Assembly: GCF_044901685.1 (NCBI RefSeq)
Contig: NZ_JBJDPS010000001.1
Location: 1,054,001 to 1,118,000, forward strand
DNA from: Micromonospora_G sp044901685
Lineage (GTDB): Bacteria > Actinomycetota > Actinomycetes > Mycobacteriales > Micromonosporaceae
DNA: 64,000 bases
Direction of reading: 5' to 3'
Below are positions 8,377 through 16,442 of the stretch, one piece after another. The notes beneath the pieces were generated by a model that searched no databases, had not been told where the DNA came from, and saw only the letters and a list, made by a program, of their open reading frames with translations. Numbering within the stretch: the first letter of the stretch is position 1; every line of letters starts with the position of its first letter. Made by a program: the position numbers and the translations under genes.

Positions 8377-8958
8377 TCAGGTCGTCGCCGGGCGGTGGAA
8401 GACCATGTCGAAGTGGGCATCCAGCGCCCCGAGCGCCTGCTCCGGGGTGTAGTGGCCGCCGAGCAGGTAGACCCCCAACCCCTCCATCAGCGCCAGCACA
8501 CCCGCCGCGACCTCCCTGGGCGCCGGGCCCGGGACGACGCCGGCGATGAAGTCCACCAACTCGGCGGTGTCCTCGCTCACCGCCACGGCGGCCGCCGGAC
8601 GTACCGCCGTGTAGGCGAGGAACGCCAGCGCCACCCGCCCGTCGTTGCGGGACTGCTCGTCGAGCGGCAACAGCGCCGCGATCATCGTGCGCAGCAGTTG
8701 GCGCGGTGGCGGGTTCTCGCCCAGCCGGGCGAGCGCGTCACCGACCCGGATCTGGCCGCGCTCGCGCACCACGGCCATGGCGAACGCCATCATCTCGTCC
8801 TTGGTGCGGAAGTAGTGCTGCACCATCCCGGGCGAGACACCGGCCTCGGCGGCCACGTGCCGCAGGCTCACCGCCTCCAGCCCCTGTTCGGCGGCCACCC
8901 GCATCAACGCGTCGGCGATGAGCGTACGTCGTTCCTGGCGGTCCACCTTCTTGGGCAT
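8377..8958 (-). CDS. TetR-family regulator (BetI/TetR_C_6-like)
   Basis: About 193 residues from the ATG at 8958 (MPKKVDRQERR). The helix-turn-helix includes VSLRHVAAEAGVSPGMVQHYF, with the QHYF turn of the BetI-like subgroup, followed by a helical ligand-binding half. An in-frame TTG at 8988 overlaps the upstream stop (TTGA), so a coupled, ten-residue-longer start is possible. The gene directly follows a small membrane-protein gene and may be co-transcribed with it. Confidence 0.88.
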   Translation of the reverse strand: MPKKVDRQERRTLIADALMRVAAEQGLEAVSLRHVAAEAGVSPGMVQHYFRTKDEMMAFAMAVVRERGQIRVGDALARLGENPPPRQLLRTMIAALLPLDEQSRNDGRVALAFLAYTAVRPAAAVAVSEDTAELVDFIAGVVPGPAPREVAAGVLALMEGLGVYLLGGHYTPEQALGALDAHFDMVFHRPATT

Positions 8959-8984
8959 AACCTCGATGCTTTCGTCGTACGCGG

Positions 8985-9683
8985 TCAACGGTTCGTGTGG
9001 CTGGCACCGACCCTGCCAGGTGTGGCGGCGGTTCGGGGCGCAGACACGCTCCGCGCCTTGCGGACGAAGTCGTCGGGATCGTCGGCGTACAGGCGTACCT
9101 CGTCGACCGGCTCGGTGCGCCCCTTCGGCAGCACGAAGGTGGTCGGGCGACGCAGCCGGACGTCGACGCTGGTCTGGCTGCCGACCACGATGTGCAGCAC
9201 ACTGCGGTCACCGGCCTGTTCGACCTGCACCGACCTGCTCGACGGCATCGAGCGGTAACTCTTGCCCACCGTGTCGACGTTGTCCCACGGCACCGTGACG
9301 TCGAGGCCCGCCCCCATCCGTACCCGAATCCCGGCGTCGCCGATCACGTGCGGGTGGATTCTCAGACTCGCGAAGAAGCCGATCATCCAGAGCAGACCCC
9401 AGACGCCGAGTACGAGCACGATCCACCGGGCCGGTTGCCAGGGCACGACGTTGCTGACGATGACGTCGAAGATCGGGATCTCGACGGCGGACAGGCCGAT
9501 GAAGACACCGAGGATCGGCTTGACCACCCCGACGTAGCCGAACGGTTCGTCGCCAGGTGCCAGGGGGAGAGGCGCGCGCCGCGCCCAGAGGTACATGCTG
9601 CGCCACATCGCGCCCTCGGTCGTTACCGCCCGCCGCAGCAGTGCGGCGGTCCTGCCCGGGGCGGGGGTCTTCGCGTCGCTCAT
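8985..9683 (-). CDS. Two-span membrane protein with PH-like cytoplasmic domain, hypothetical
   Basis: A 232-residue protein with two predicted membrane spans (about residues 50-78 and 86-107), then a ~120-residue beta-rich domain (VIGDAGIRVRMGAGLDVTVPW) that reads like a bacterial PH/GRAM-type domain. A GAGGAAG site precedes the ATG. No known family could be named with certainty. Its stop overlaps a possible start of the next TetR gene. Confidence 0.6.
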   Translation of the reverse strand: MSDAKTPAPGRTAALLRRAVTTEGAMWRSMYLWARRAPLPLAPGDEPFGYVGVVKPILGVFIGLSAVEIPIFDVIVSNVVPWQPARWIVLVLGVWGLLWMIGFFASLRIHPHVIGDAGIRVRMGAGLDVTVPWDNVDTVGKSYRSMPSSRSVQVEQAGDRSVLHIVVGSQTSVDVRLRRPTTFVLPKGRTEPVDEVRLYADDPDDFVRKARSVSAPRTAATPGRVGASHTNR

Positions 9684-9718
9684 CGTCTTCCTCGTGTCGG
9701 TGGATGGTGACCGTTGGG

Positions 9719-12121
9719 TCAGTGGATGGTGACCGTTCCGGCACCCGCGTCGACGGTGACGATCTGCCCGGTCGAGATCCGCCGGGTGGCGCCGGGGACG
9801 CAGATGACCGCGGGGATGCCGTACTCGCGGGCCACGGTGGGGCCGTGGGCCATCACCGCACCGGTCTCGGTGACCAGGGCGGCGGCGGTGAGGAAGAGCG
9901 GGGTCCAGCCGGGGTCGGTGGTCGCGGCGACCAGGATCTCGCCCGGTTCGATGTGGGCGGTGGCCGGGTCGTGCACCACCCGGGCCGGTCCGGAGGCCCG
10001 GCCCGCCGCCGCCCCGACGCCGCGCAGGGTGCCGTCCGGCGCCGGCCCGGCCGGCAGCACGGTCTCGATCTCGGTGCCGTCGGAGAGCAGGGCCACCGGC
10101 ACGCTACGGCGGCGCAGCTCACGTGCGTGCGCCGTACGCCGGGCGGTAACCGTCGTTCGGTGGTCGGTGCCCTGCTGTACGGCGTCGTGCACCTCGTCGA
10201 GGGTCAGGAACATGATGTCGTCCGGACGCTCCAGCAGTCCCGCCCCGCTCAGCTCGGCGCCGACGAGCAGCAGTTGCCGACGCATCTCCCGCAGCCGGTA
10301 TAGCCCGGCGAACTTGCCCGCCTCGCGCAGACCGGCCAGCGACCGCGCTCTGCGCAGCAGGAACCCGGCGATGGTGCCCCGTACGGGCCGGCGCCGTCGG
10401 GCCCGTACGACCAGCTCGCCGAGGGTCGCCTCGGCGGTCGCGGCGGCGCGTTCGAACCTCCGGTCGGGTGCCTGCTGTGGATCCGTCACCCGCAGGTAGT
10501 TGGCGATCGCGGCGAAGACCGGTGCGGGGTCCTCGTCCCACCGGGGCACACCCAGGTCGACCTCGGCGGCGCCCCGGTGGCCGTACCGGCGGAGGAACGC
10601 GGCGAGCCCGATCTCCGGGAGTGTGCCGTCGAGGTAGCGGGCGGCCAGTTCCTCCGGTGCGGTGTCGAGCAACAGCCGGCGGTGCTGGTCGGCGCCCTGG
10701 GCGAGCCGCCAGAGCGCCAGGTCCATCTCGATGGTGACGTTGTACGGCATCCCGCCGAGGACCGTGTGGATCTCGTTCTCGTCGGCGACGCCCTTGAGGA
10801 GCTGCGCCGGCAACGCGGCCGAGAGCATTCCGGTGACGATCGGCCAGACGATCTCGTCGACACTCTCCGGCGCTTCCTGGTCCCGTACGAAACGCAACCG
10901 CTCGGCGGCCGTGGCGGGCCCGTCCGGTCCCGCCGACCCGAGCCGTAGCCGCTCGATGGCGTCGAACATCCGCTGGCGCGCCTGGTCCGGCCGGACGAGC
11001 GTGCGTACGATCCCGGCCAGCGCGCGCCCGGCGGTCCGCAGCGACGCGGCGTCCGCCCCCGGCCGGCGTTGCCGGACGCCCTTGACCGGGGCGAAGCGTG
11101 GATCGGCCAGGACGTGCCGCATCACCTCCTGGGCCCGGGGGCCGAAGTCGACCGCCATGAGTTTGACCAGCCGCTTCCGGGTCGAGCCGTCCCGGGCCAG
11201 GTCGGACAGGTCGCCGTAGAGCCGGCCGCCGATGTCGACGATGTCGACCCTGATGCCGAACGAGGCGAGCATCGCGGCGATCAGTGATCTCAGGGAGGAC
11301 ATCCCCATCGGGGTGACCGGTTGCAGCATGCCCTGGACGTGACCGAACTCCAGGTAGACGCGGGGCAGGGGTTTGTCGGTCGCCGGGGCGAGCGGGAACA
11401 GGGTGGTGATCGGCCGTGACTGGAGCAGCCACAGGGTGCCCTGTCGGTCGATCGCCCACTCCACGTCCTGCGGGCTGCCGAAGTGTTCCTGGATCCGGTC
11501 GCCGGTGGCCCGTAGCTCCCCGAGCTGGGCCGTGCTGAGACAGCCCGGGTCGGCAGGCGCGGTGCCGTCGAGGACGTAGTGGTCCACGACGGCCGCGCCG
11601 TCGACCACCGTGGTGCCGGGTCCGGGGGCGGCGTCGACCATCATCTCGGTCCGGCGGCCGGTCACCGGGTTGGCGGTGAACAGCACCCCGGCCACGGCGG
11701 GGTCGACCATCCGCTGCACGACGACGGCCATCCGTACGTTGGTCTGATCGATGTCGTGGGCGTCGCGGTACGCGACCGCGCGCGGGCTGTGCAGCGAGTC
11801 CCAGCACTTCTCGATCGCGGTGAGCAGTTCGGTGACGCCCTCGACGTCGAGAAAGGTGTCCTGCTGCCCGGCGAAGCTCGCGTCCGGCAGGTCTTCGGCG
11901 GTCGCGCTGGACCGGACCGCCACCGGCCCCGGGCCGAGTCGCCGGTACGCCTCGACGATCTCCGCGCGGGGGAGCACGCCCTCCCGGTGGGCCTCCGTCG
12001 TCACGCAGAACCCCTGCGGCACCCGTTCGCCCTGCCGGAGCAGCGCGCCCAGCCCGGCCGCCTTGCCGCCGACCAGGTCGACCATCTCGGCGGTGATCTC
12101 GGAGAGCGCGAGTACGCGCAT
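9719..12121 (-). CDS. PEP synthase/rifampin phosphotransferase-like dikinase
   Basis: An 800-residue three-domain enzyme. The N-terminal ATP-grasp domain has VGGKAAGLG (K20) and AVRSSATAEDLPDASFAGQQ (R70 onward). The middle domain starts with GHVQGMLQPVTPMG, resembling the GHxQxMxxPxxPLG start of the Rph rifampin-binding domain. The C-terminal swivel domain carries the phosphohistidine motif AHGPTVARE (H759). Rph enzymes use ATP to phosphorylate rifamycins, giving AMP and phosphate; whether this one acts on rifamycin, another metabolite or pyruvate is undecided. The ATG at 12121 has GAGGGGG 6 bases upstream; the longer frame to 12223 lacks one. Repeated motifs lie just upstream. Confidence 0.8.
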   Translation of the reverse strand: MRVLALSEITAEMVDLVGGKAAGLGALLRQGERVPQGFCVTTEAHREGVLPRAEIVEAYRRLGPGPVAVRSSATAEDLPDASFAGQQDTFLDVEGVTELLTAIEKCWDSLHSPRAVAYRDAHDIDQTNVRMAVVVQRMVDPAVAGVLFTANPVTGRRTEMMVDAAPGPGTTVVDGAAVVDHYVLDGTAPADPGCLSTAQLGELRATGDRIQEHFGSPQDVEWAIDRQGTLWLLQSRPITTLFPLAPATDKPLPRVYLEFGHVQGMLQPVTPMGMSSLRSLIAAMLASFGIRVDIVDIGGRLYGDLSDLARDGSTRKRLVKLMAVDFGPRAQEVMRHVLADPRFAPVKGVRQRRPGADAASLRTAGRALAGIVRTLVRPDQARQRMFDAIERLRLGSAGPDGPATAAERLRFVRDQEAPESVDEIVWPIVTGMLSAALPAQLLKGVADENEIHTVLGGMPYNVTIEMDLALWRLAQGADQHRRLLLDTAPEELAARYLDGTLPEIGLAAFLRRYGHRGAAEVDLGVPRWDEDPAPVFAAIANYLRVTDPQQAPDRRFERAAATAEATLGELVVRARRRRPVRGTIAGFLLRRARSLAGLREAGKFAGLYRLREMRRQLLLVGAELSGAGLLERPDDIMFLTLDEVHDAVQQGTDHRTTVTARRTAHARELRRRSVPVALLSDGTEIETVLPAGPAPDGTLRGVGAAAGRASGPARVVHDPATAHIEPGEILVAATTDPGWTPLFLTAAALVTETGAVMAHGPTVAREYGIPAVICVPGATRRISTGQIVTVDAGAGTVTIH

Positions 12122-12137
12122 CAACGGCCCCCTCGTT

Positions 12138-12189
12138 GCGATACGACTGTATTGCATCCCACCGTACCTGGTTTGCAATACGACTGCAA
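12138..12189. promoter_or_regulatory. Candidate operator pair upstream of the Rph-like gene
   Basis: ATACGACTG occurs twice, at 12141 and 12178, 37 bases apart. The first copy is inside an imperfect palindrome GCGATAC-N4-GTATTGC, the second inside TTGCA-N7-TGCAA. The cluster lies 17-68 bases upstream of the start codon, a usual place for a repressor site. It does not match the rifamycin-associated element known upstream of some rph genes. Confidence 0.4.
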
Positions 12190-12238
12190 CGTGATGCCGT
12201 CGAGTCGAGCTGTGGCCGGTCACTGACCGGCTGTCAGG

Positions 12239-13270
12239 TCAGATCGACGAGGTGACCTTCGTGGTGGCGGGCGCGTCGGGCAGGTCCGTCGGAGAGTCGT
12301 CCGCCTCGTCGGCCCCCGCCGCCACGCCGCGCCGGTGCCACCACCGCTCCGCCGCGCTCACCACCAGCATGGTGCCGCCGACGTAGGCCCAGCCGACCAG
12401 GACGTCGATGATGTAGTGCTCGCCCGAGTAGACCAGGGTGAACGTCATGGCGAGCGGGTACGCCAGCAGCAACGGCCACCAGCGGCGCCGGGCCATCGGC
12501 AGGAAGAACGCGATCACCAGCAGCGCGTACGCCGTGTGCAGCGACGGCATCGCCGCCACCGGGTTGGACGCCTCGACCTGGAGCGCGTTGAGGGTGTTGC
12601 CGGCGCTGTGCAGACCGATCGCCTCCCACCCGTTCGTGGAGATCCGCTCGACCGGGTCGATCAGGGCCCCGTGCTCCGGCAGCGCCGCCCACCACGGCGG
12701 GGCGGCCGGATAGAGGAAGTACGTGACCAGGCCCGCCAGCGTCAACGTCATCCACCGCCGCATGTACCGCTTCCACTGGTCCCGGGACCGTACCCAGAGC
12801 ACCACGGCGGCGGCCGGCACCGCCAGGAAGTGGGAGAAGTACACCAGCGAGACGATCACCTCCCACCACTGCACCACACCCGGCTGCCACAGGTGGTGCT
12901 GGAGCCAGACGGTGGGCACGTCGCCGCCGGTCAGCCAGCCGAACATCCACTCGTCGGCCCGGACCAGCTCGACGGCGTGCGGCTCGGAGAGCCCGTCGGC
13001 GAAGCCTCGGGAGATGTTGTAGATCAGCAGCATCAGGATCACCGGCAGCCAGTCCCGCAGGAAGGCGAGGTGCCGGCGCCACGGCAGGTGGCTGTTCCAG
13101 GCGATGGTGGCCAGCCACAGCCAGGCGAACGGCAACACCGGGTCGCTGGTCGGCAGCCCCAGGAAGTACGCGCCGACGCCGAACCCGACCGCCCAGATCG
13201 ACATCGCGATCAACCGGCGTCGTCCACGGGTGGGCTGCGGCGGGGGAGGCTGGGAGCCGGTGGTGGTCAT
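12239..13270 (-). CDS. PAP2-superfamily membrane phosphatase (Aur1/Ipt1-like)
   Basis: A 343-residue polytopic membrane protein with about six spans. The C-terminal half has the PAP2 catalytic motifs: MPSLHTAYA and, later, YSGEHYIIDVLVGW (catalytic histidines). The PSLH...GxHYxxD form is that of the inositol-phosphotransferase-like PAP2_3 branch, suggesting a phosphatidyl-headgroup or polyprenyl phosphate substrate at the membrane outer face. Basic and acidic tails are cytoplasmic. Confidence 0.82.
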   Translation of the reverse strand: MTTTGSQPPPPQPTRGRRRLIAMSIWAVGFGVGAYFLGLPTSDPVLPFAWLWLATIAWNSHLPWRRHLAFLRDWLPVILMLLIYNISRGFADGLSEPHAVELVRADEWMFGWLTGGDVPTVWLQHHLWQPGVVQWWEVIVSLVYFSHFLAVPAAAVVLWVRSRDQWKRYMRRWMTLTLAGLVTYFLYPAAPPWWAALPEHGALIDPVERISTNGWEAIGLHSAGNTLNALQVEASNPVAAMPSLHTAYALLVIAFFLPMARRRWWPLLLAYPLAMTFTLVYSGEHYIIDVLVGWAYVGGTMLVVSAAERWWHRRGVAAGADEADDSPTDLPDAPATTKVTSSI

Positions 13271-13348
13271 GAACGATGAGGTTAACGGCTGCCGAACATC
13301 GACCGGCCGGGTGGCGGCGACCAGCAGGTCGGATGGGACGACCCGGGC

Positions 13349-14005
13349 TCACCCGAGGCGGCGTTCGAGCCACCGGGAGAGCATGGTCAGCGGCAGGCAG
13401 ATGACGAAGAACACCACCAGCACCGCGCCGAGGATCGGCACCGCGTGGGTCTCCCCGCCGGTCAGGGTGAGCCGCTCGATCGATCGCTGGGAGGCTTCGA
13501 GGATGTCGAGCAGACCGATCACCGCGGCCAGCGAGGTCTGCTGGGTGAGGTTGACCACCAACCCGATCATCGGCGGCAGCGCGCGCCTGGCCGCCTGGGG
13601 CAGGATGACGTACCGCATCCGGCTGGGCCAGGGCAGCCCCAGCGCGGCGGCGGCCTCGGCCTGACCCCGGGGCACCGACTGGACCGCGCCGCGTACCACC
13701 TCGGCCATGTTGGCGCTGCCCCAGAGGCTCAACCCGATCGCGGCCGCGGTGAAGGTCTCCACCCGCAGGCCGATGATCGGCAGCACGAAGAAGATGAAGA
13801 ACAGGATGATGATGATCGGCAGCCCGCGCCAGACCTCGACGTACGCCCGGACGGCGGCCCGGACCAGCCGACCCGGCACGGTCAGCAGCGTGCCGAGCAG
13901 CACCCCGACCGCGATGCTCGCCAGGACGCTGATCGCGGCGAGCGTCGCGGTGGTTCGCAGGCCGGTGGCGAGGTAGCTCGCGACCGGCGGCACCCAGGGC
14001 GGCAT
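13349..14005 (-). CDS. Amino-acid (glutamate-type) ABC transporter permease 2
   Basis: A 218-residue HisMQ-type permease with TM segments and the EAAAALGLPWPSRMRYVILPQA coupling region that docks the ATPase. Its ATG overlaps the stop of the upstream permease (TGATG). A long overlapping frame running up to 14851 is a shadow; the start at 14005 gives the normal family length. Works with the genes at 14005-16353 as one importer. Confidence 0.93.
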   Translation of the reverse strand: MPPWVPPVASYLATGLRTTATLAAISVLASIAVGVLLGTLLTVPGRLVRAAVRAYVEVWRGLPIIIILFFIFFVLPIIGLRVETFTAAAIGLSLWGSANMAEVVRGAVQSVPRGQAEAAAALGLPWPSRMRYVILPQAARRALPPMIGLVVNLTQQTSLAAVIGLLDILEASQRSIERLTLTGGETHAVPILGAVLVVFFVICLPLTMLSRWLERRLG

Positions 14006-14685
14006 CAGTGTCCTCCAGGAATCGCGAACCGGCGTTCGACCGCCCTCGTCGCCAGCGACATGAGCCACACCAGTCCCAGGTAGATGACGCCGATCGCGAG
14101 GAACATCTCGAACACCCGGAACGAGACGGCGACGATGTTGACCGCCGTCTCGGTCAGCTCCGGATAACTGATCGCGATCATGAACGAGGAGTTCTTGAAC
14201 ACCGAGATCTGGGTGTTGGTGACCGACGGCAACGCGATCCGCCAGCCGAGCGGGAAGGCGACCTGCCGGAACGCGGCCAGCGGGGGGAAACCGAGTGCCC
14301 GGCAGGCTTCGACGTAACCGTGCTCGACCGCCTCGAACCCGGCCCGGAAGTTCTCGACGTTGTACGCCCCGCCCCAGAGCAACAGGGAGAGCCAGCCGAC
14401 GGTGAAGGCGTCGAGCCGTAGTCCGATCTCGGGCAACGCGAAGTACAGGAAGAAGATCTGTACGAGCAGCGGAGTGTTGCGGAACACCTCCACGTACGCC
14501 CGGACGAGTTGACGCGCGACCGGGACCCGGAACGCGGACACCGCGCCGAGCAGTGCGCCGACGACCAGCGCCCCGGCCATGCCGATGGCGCTGATCGCGA
14601 CCGTGCGGACCAGACCGGCGGCCAGCTCGTCGAGGTGCTCGACGAGGAATCCCGGGTCGAAGCGGTAGTCGTCGGCGATCGTCAT
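14005..14685 (-). CDS. Amino-acid (glutamate-type) ABC transporter permease 1
   Basis: A 226-residue HisMQ-type permease with the EACRALGFPPLAAFRQVAFPLG coupling segment and VEVFRNTPLLVQIFF, the hallmark start of this family. It follows the binding-protein stop by 3 bases and overlaps the second permease, so all are co-translated. Confidence 0.93.
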   Translation of the reverse strand: MTIADDYRFDPGFLVEHLDELAAGLVRTVAISAIGMAGALVVGALLGAVSAFRVPVARQLVRAYVEVFRNTPLLVQIFFLYFALPEIGLRLDAFTVGWLSLLLWGGAYNVENFRAGFEAVEHGYVEACRALGFPPLAAFRQVAFPLGWRIALPSVTNTQISVFKNSSFMIAISYPELTETAVNIVAVSFRVFEMFLAIGVIYLGLVWLMSLATRAVERRFAIPGGH

Positions 14686-14688
14686 CGC

Positions 14689-15588
14689 TCAGCAGACCAG
14701 GGTGGAACCGGTCGGGTAGACCAGGTCGTTGCCGGGGCGGGGGACGAACTTCGCGAACTGCTGTTGCAGGTTGGGGTCGGTGACCGTCTTCTGGAACTCG
14801 GTCCAGAAGAACTCCTCGGTCTGCAGCTTCTTCAGGGCCGCGTTGACCCACTCCAACATGGCGCTGTCACCCTTGCGTACGCCCATTCCCCACGGGCTGC
14901 CCGCCTTGCTGTCGCCGACCACCTTGAGGTCGGTGTTCTTCGCCGCCAGGTCGAGCAGCAGGGTGTCGTCCTGGGCCAGCGCGTCGCCCCGGTCCTGCTT
15001 GAGCGCGGTCAGCGCCTCGCTGGTCTGGCCGAAGAGCACCTGCTTGACGTCCTTCATGCACTGGGTGAGCCAGAGGCTCGCGGTGGCGCCGTTGGTGCTG
15101 ATCACCGACTTGCCACCGAGGTCGGCGAACGACCCGATCGGGGAGTCCTTCGGCACCAGCAGCTTCACCCCGCTGGAGAAGTACGGCGTGGTGAAGTCGA
15201 TGGTCTCCGCGCGCTCCCTGGTGTAGTTCATCGTGGCGATGATCAGATCGATCCGGTTGGTGGTGAGGAACGAGACCCGGTTCGCCCCGGTCACGCAGGT
15301 CAGCTCGACGTTGTCGGCGTCACCGAAGGCGTAGCCGGCCAGCTTTCGGGCGATGTCAATCTCGAAGCCGGCGTTCTTCGCGGCCTCGTCGATGTACCCG
15401 AACGGCGGGTAGTCGCACTTGACGCCGACGGCGAGCTTGCCCCGGTCGCGTACGTTGCCGGGCAGCGGCGCGCCCACGTCCACAGGCGCACCGGCGGGAC
15501 TGTCGTCCCCGCCGCCGTCCGTGGCGGAGCAGCCGGTGGTCAGGGCCAGTGCGACGGCGAGCAGAACCACGCCGATACGCTTCCTCAT
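14689..15588 (-). CDS. Glutamate/amino-acid-binding lipoprotein
   Basis: A 299-residue extracellular lipoprotein. The lipobox LTTGC sets the lipidated cysteine at residue 20. The SBP_bac_3 fold shows GVKCDYPPFGYIDEAAKNAGFEIDIARKLA near the N-terminus (strand and the carboxylate-binding region) and LIIATMNYTRERAETIDFTTPYF in the middle, typical of GluB/GlnH proteins. GGAGGAG precedes the ATG. It delivers an amino acid, most likely Glu, Asp or Gln, to the two permeases encoded downstream. Confidence 0.92.
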   Translation of the reverse strand: MRKRIGVVLLAVALALTTGCSATDGGGDDSPAGAPVDVGAPLPGNVRDRGKLAVGVKCDYPPFGYIDEAAKNAGFEIDIARKLAGYAFGDADNVELTCVTGANRVSFLTTNRIDLIIATMNYTRERAETIDFTTPYFSSGVKLLVPKDSPIGSFADLGGKSVISTNGATASLWLTQCMKDVKQVLFGQTSEALTALKQDRGDALAQDDTLLLDLAAKNTDLKVVGDSKAGSPWGMGVRKGDSAMLEWVNAALKKLQTEEFFWTEFQKTVTDPNLQQQFAKFVPRPGNDLVYPTGSTLVC

Positions 15589-15618
15589 CGCGAACTCCTC
15601 CCGCCCACCTGCGGTGGG

Positions 15619-16353
15619 CTAACGCAGAACCTTGCGGAGAAACTGACGGGTACGTTCCTGCTGCGGCCGGTCCAGCACGTCGGCGGGCGGCCCCTGCTCG
15701 GCGATGACGCCGCCGTCGACGAAGACCAGACGGTCGCCGAGTTCACGGGCGAAGCCCATCTCGTGCGTGACGCAGAGCATCGTCATGCCGGAGCGGGCCA
15801 GGTCGCGCATCACGTCGAGGACCTCGCTGACCAGTTCCGGATCCAACGCCGAGGTCACCTCGTCGAAGAGCATGACGTGCGGGTCCATCATCAGCGCCCG
15901 GGCGATGGCGACCCGCTGCTGCTGGCCGCCGGAGAGTTGCCGGGGATGTGCCCCGGCCTTGTCCGCCAGTCCGACCCGACGCAGCAGCGCGTGAGCGCGC
16001 TCCTCGGCCTCGGCGCGCGGGGTCTTCAGCAGCTTTCTCGGCGCCAACGTGAGGTTGTCCAGCGCGGTCAGGTGCGGGAACAGGTTGAACTGCTGGAAGA
16101 CCATGCCGATGCGGCGGCGTACGCGGTTGAGGTCGACCCCGGGTGCGGTCAGATCCTCCGATTCGAGCAGGACCTGGCCGGCGGTGACCGGCTCCAGCAG
16201 GTTGACGCAGCGCAGCAGCGTGCTCTTGCCGCCGCCGGAGGGGCCGACGACGGCCACCACCTCGCCCCGGGAGACGGTGAGGTCGATTCCCCTGAGCACC
16301 TCGAGGTCACCGAACGACTTGCGTACGCCCCGCAGTTCGACCATCACGTCCAC
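15619..16353 (-). CDS. Amino-acid ABC transporter ATP-binding protein
   Basis: A ~244-residue ATPase first in a four-gene glutamate-type importer operon. Walker A is GPSGGGKSTLLR, the signature LSGGQQQRVAIARAL and the Walker B VMLFDEVTSALDPE. Of the possible starts, GTG at 16353 has AAGGAGG 5 bases upstream; GTG 16359 overlaps that site and ATG 16344 is too far. Gene order ATPase, binding protein, permease, permease is the GluABCD order. Confidence 0.93.
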   Translation of the reverse strand: MDVMVELRGVRKSFGDLEVLRGIDLTVSRGEVVAVVGPSGGGKSTLLRCVNLLEPVTAGQVLLESEDLTAPGVDLNRVRRRIGMVFQQFNLFPHLTALDNLTLAPRKLLKTPRAEAEERAHALLRRVGLADKAGAHPRQLSGGQQQRVAIARALMMDPHVMLFDEVTSALDPELVSEVLDVMRDLARSGMTMLCVTHEMGFARELGDRLVFVDGGVIAEQGPPADVLDRPQQERTRQFLRKVLR

Positions 16354-16398
16354 GGTCACCTCCTTAACTGATCGACTTGGTGGGTTGTTGCCGCCGAG

Positions 16399-16429
16399 GG
16401 AGGCGGGGCCGGACGCCGACCCCGCCTCC
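16399..16429 (-). terminator. Hairpin after the M14 peptidase gene
   Basis: A perfect 10-bp stem GGAGGCGGGG/CCCCGCCTCC with an 11-base loop lies between the peptidase stop and the ABC operon start, separating the two minus-strand units. Confidence 0.55.
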
Positions 16430-16442
16430 GGTGCTCCGGGTG

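Noticed and set aside
14509..16371. 620-codon plus-strand frame opposite the amino-acid ABC operon
   Set aside because: Antisense to three recognised transporter genes; no domain seen.
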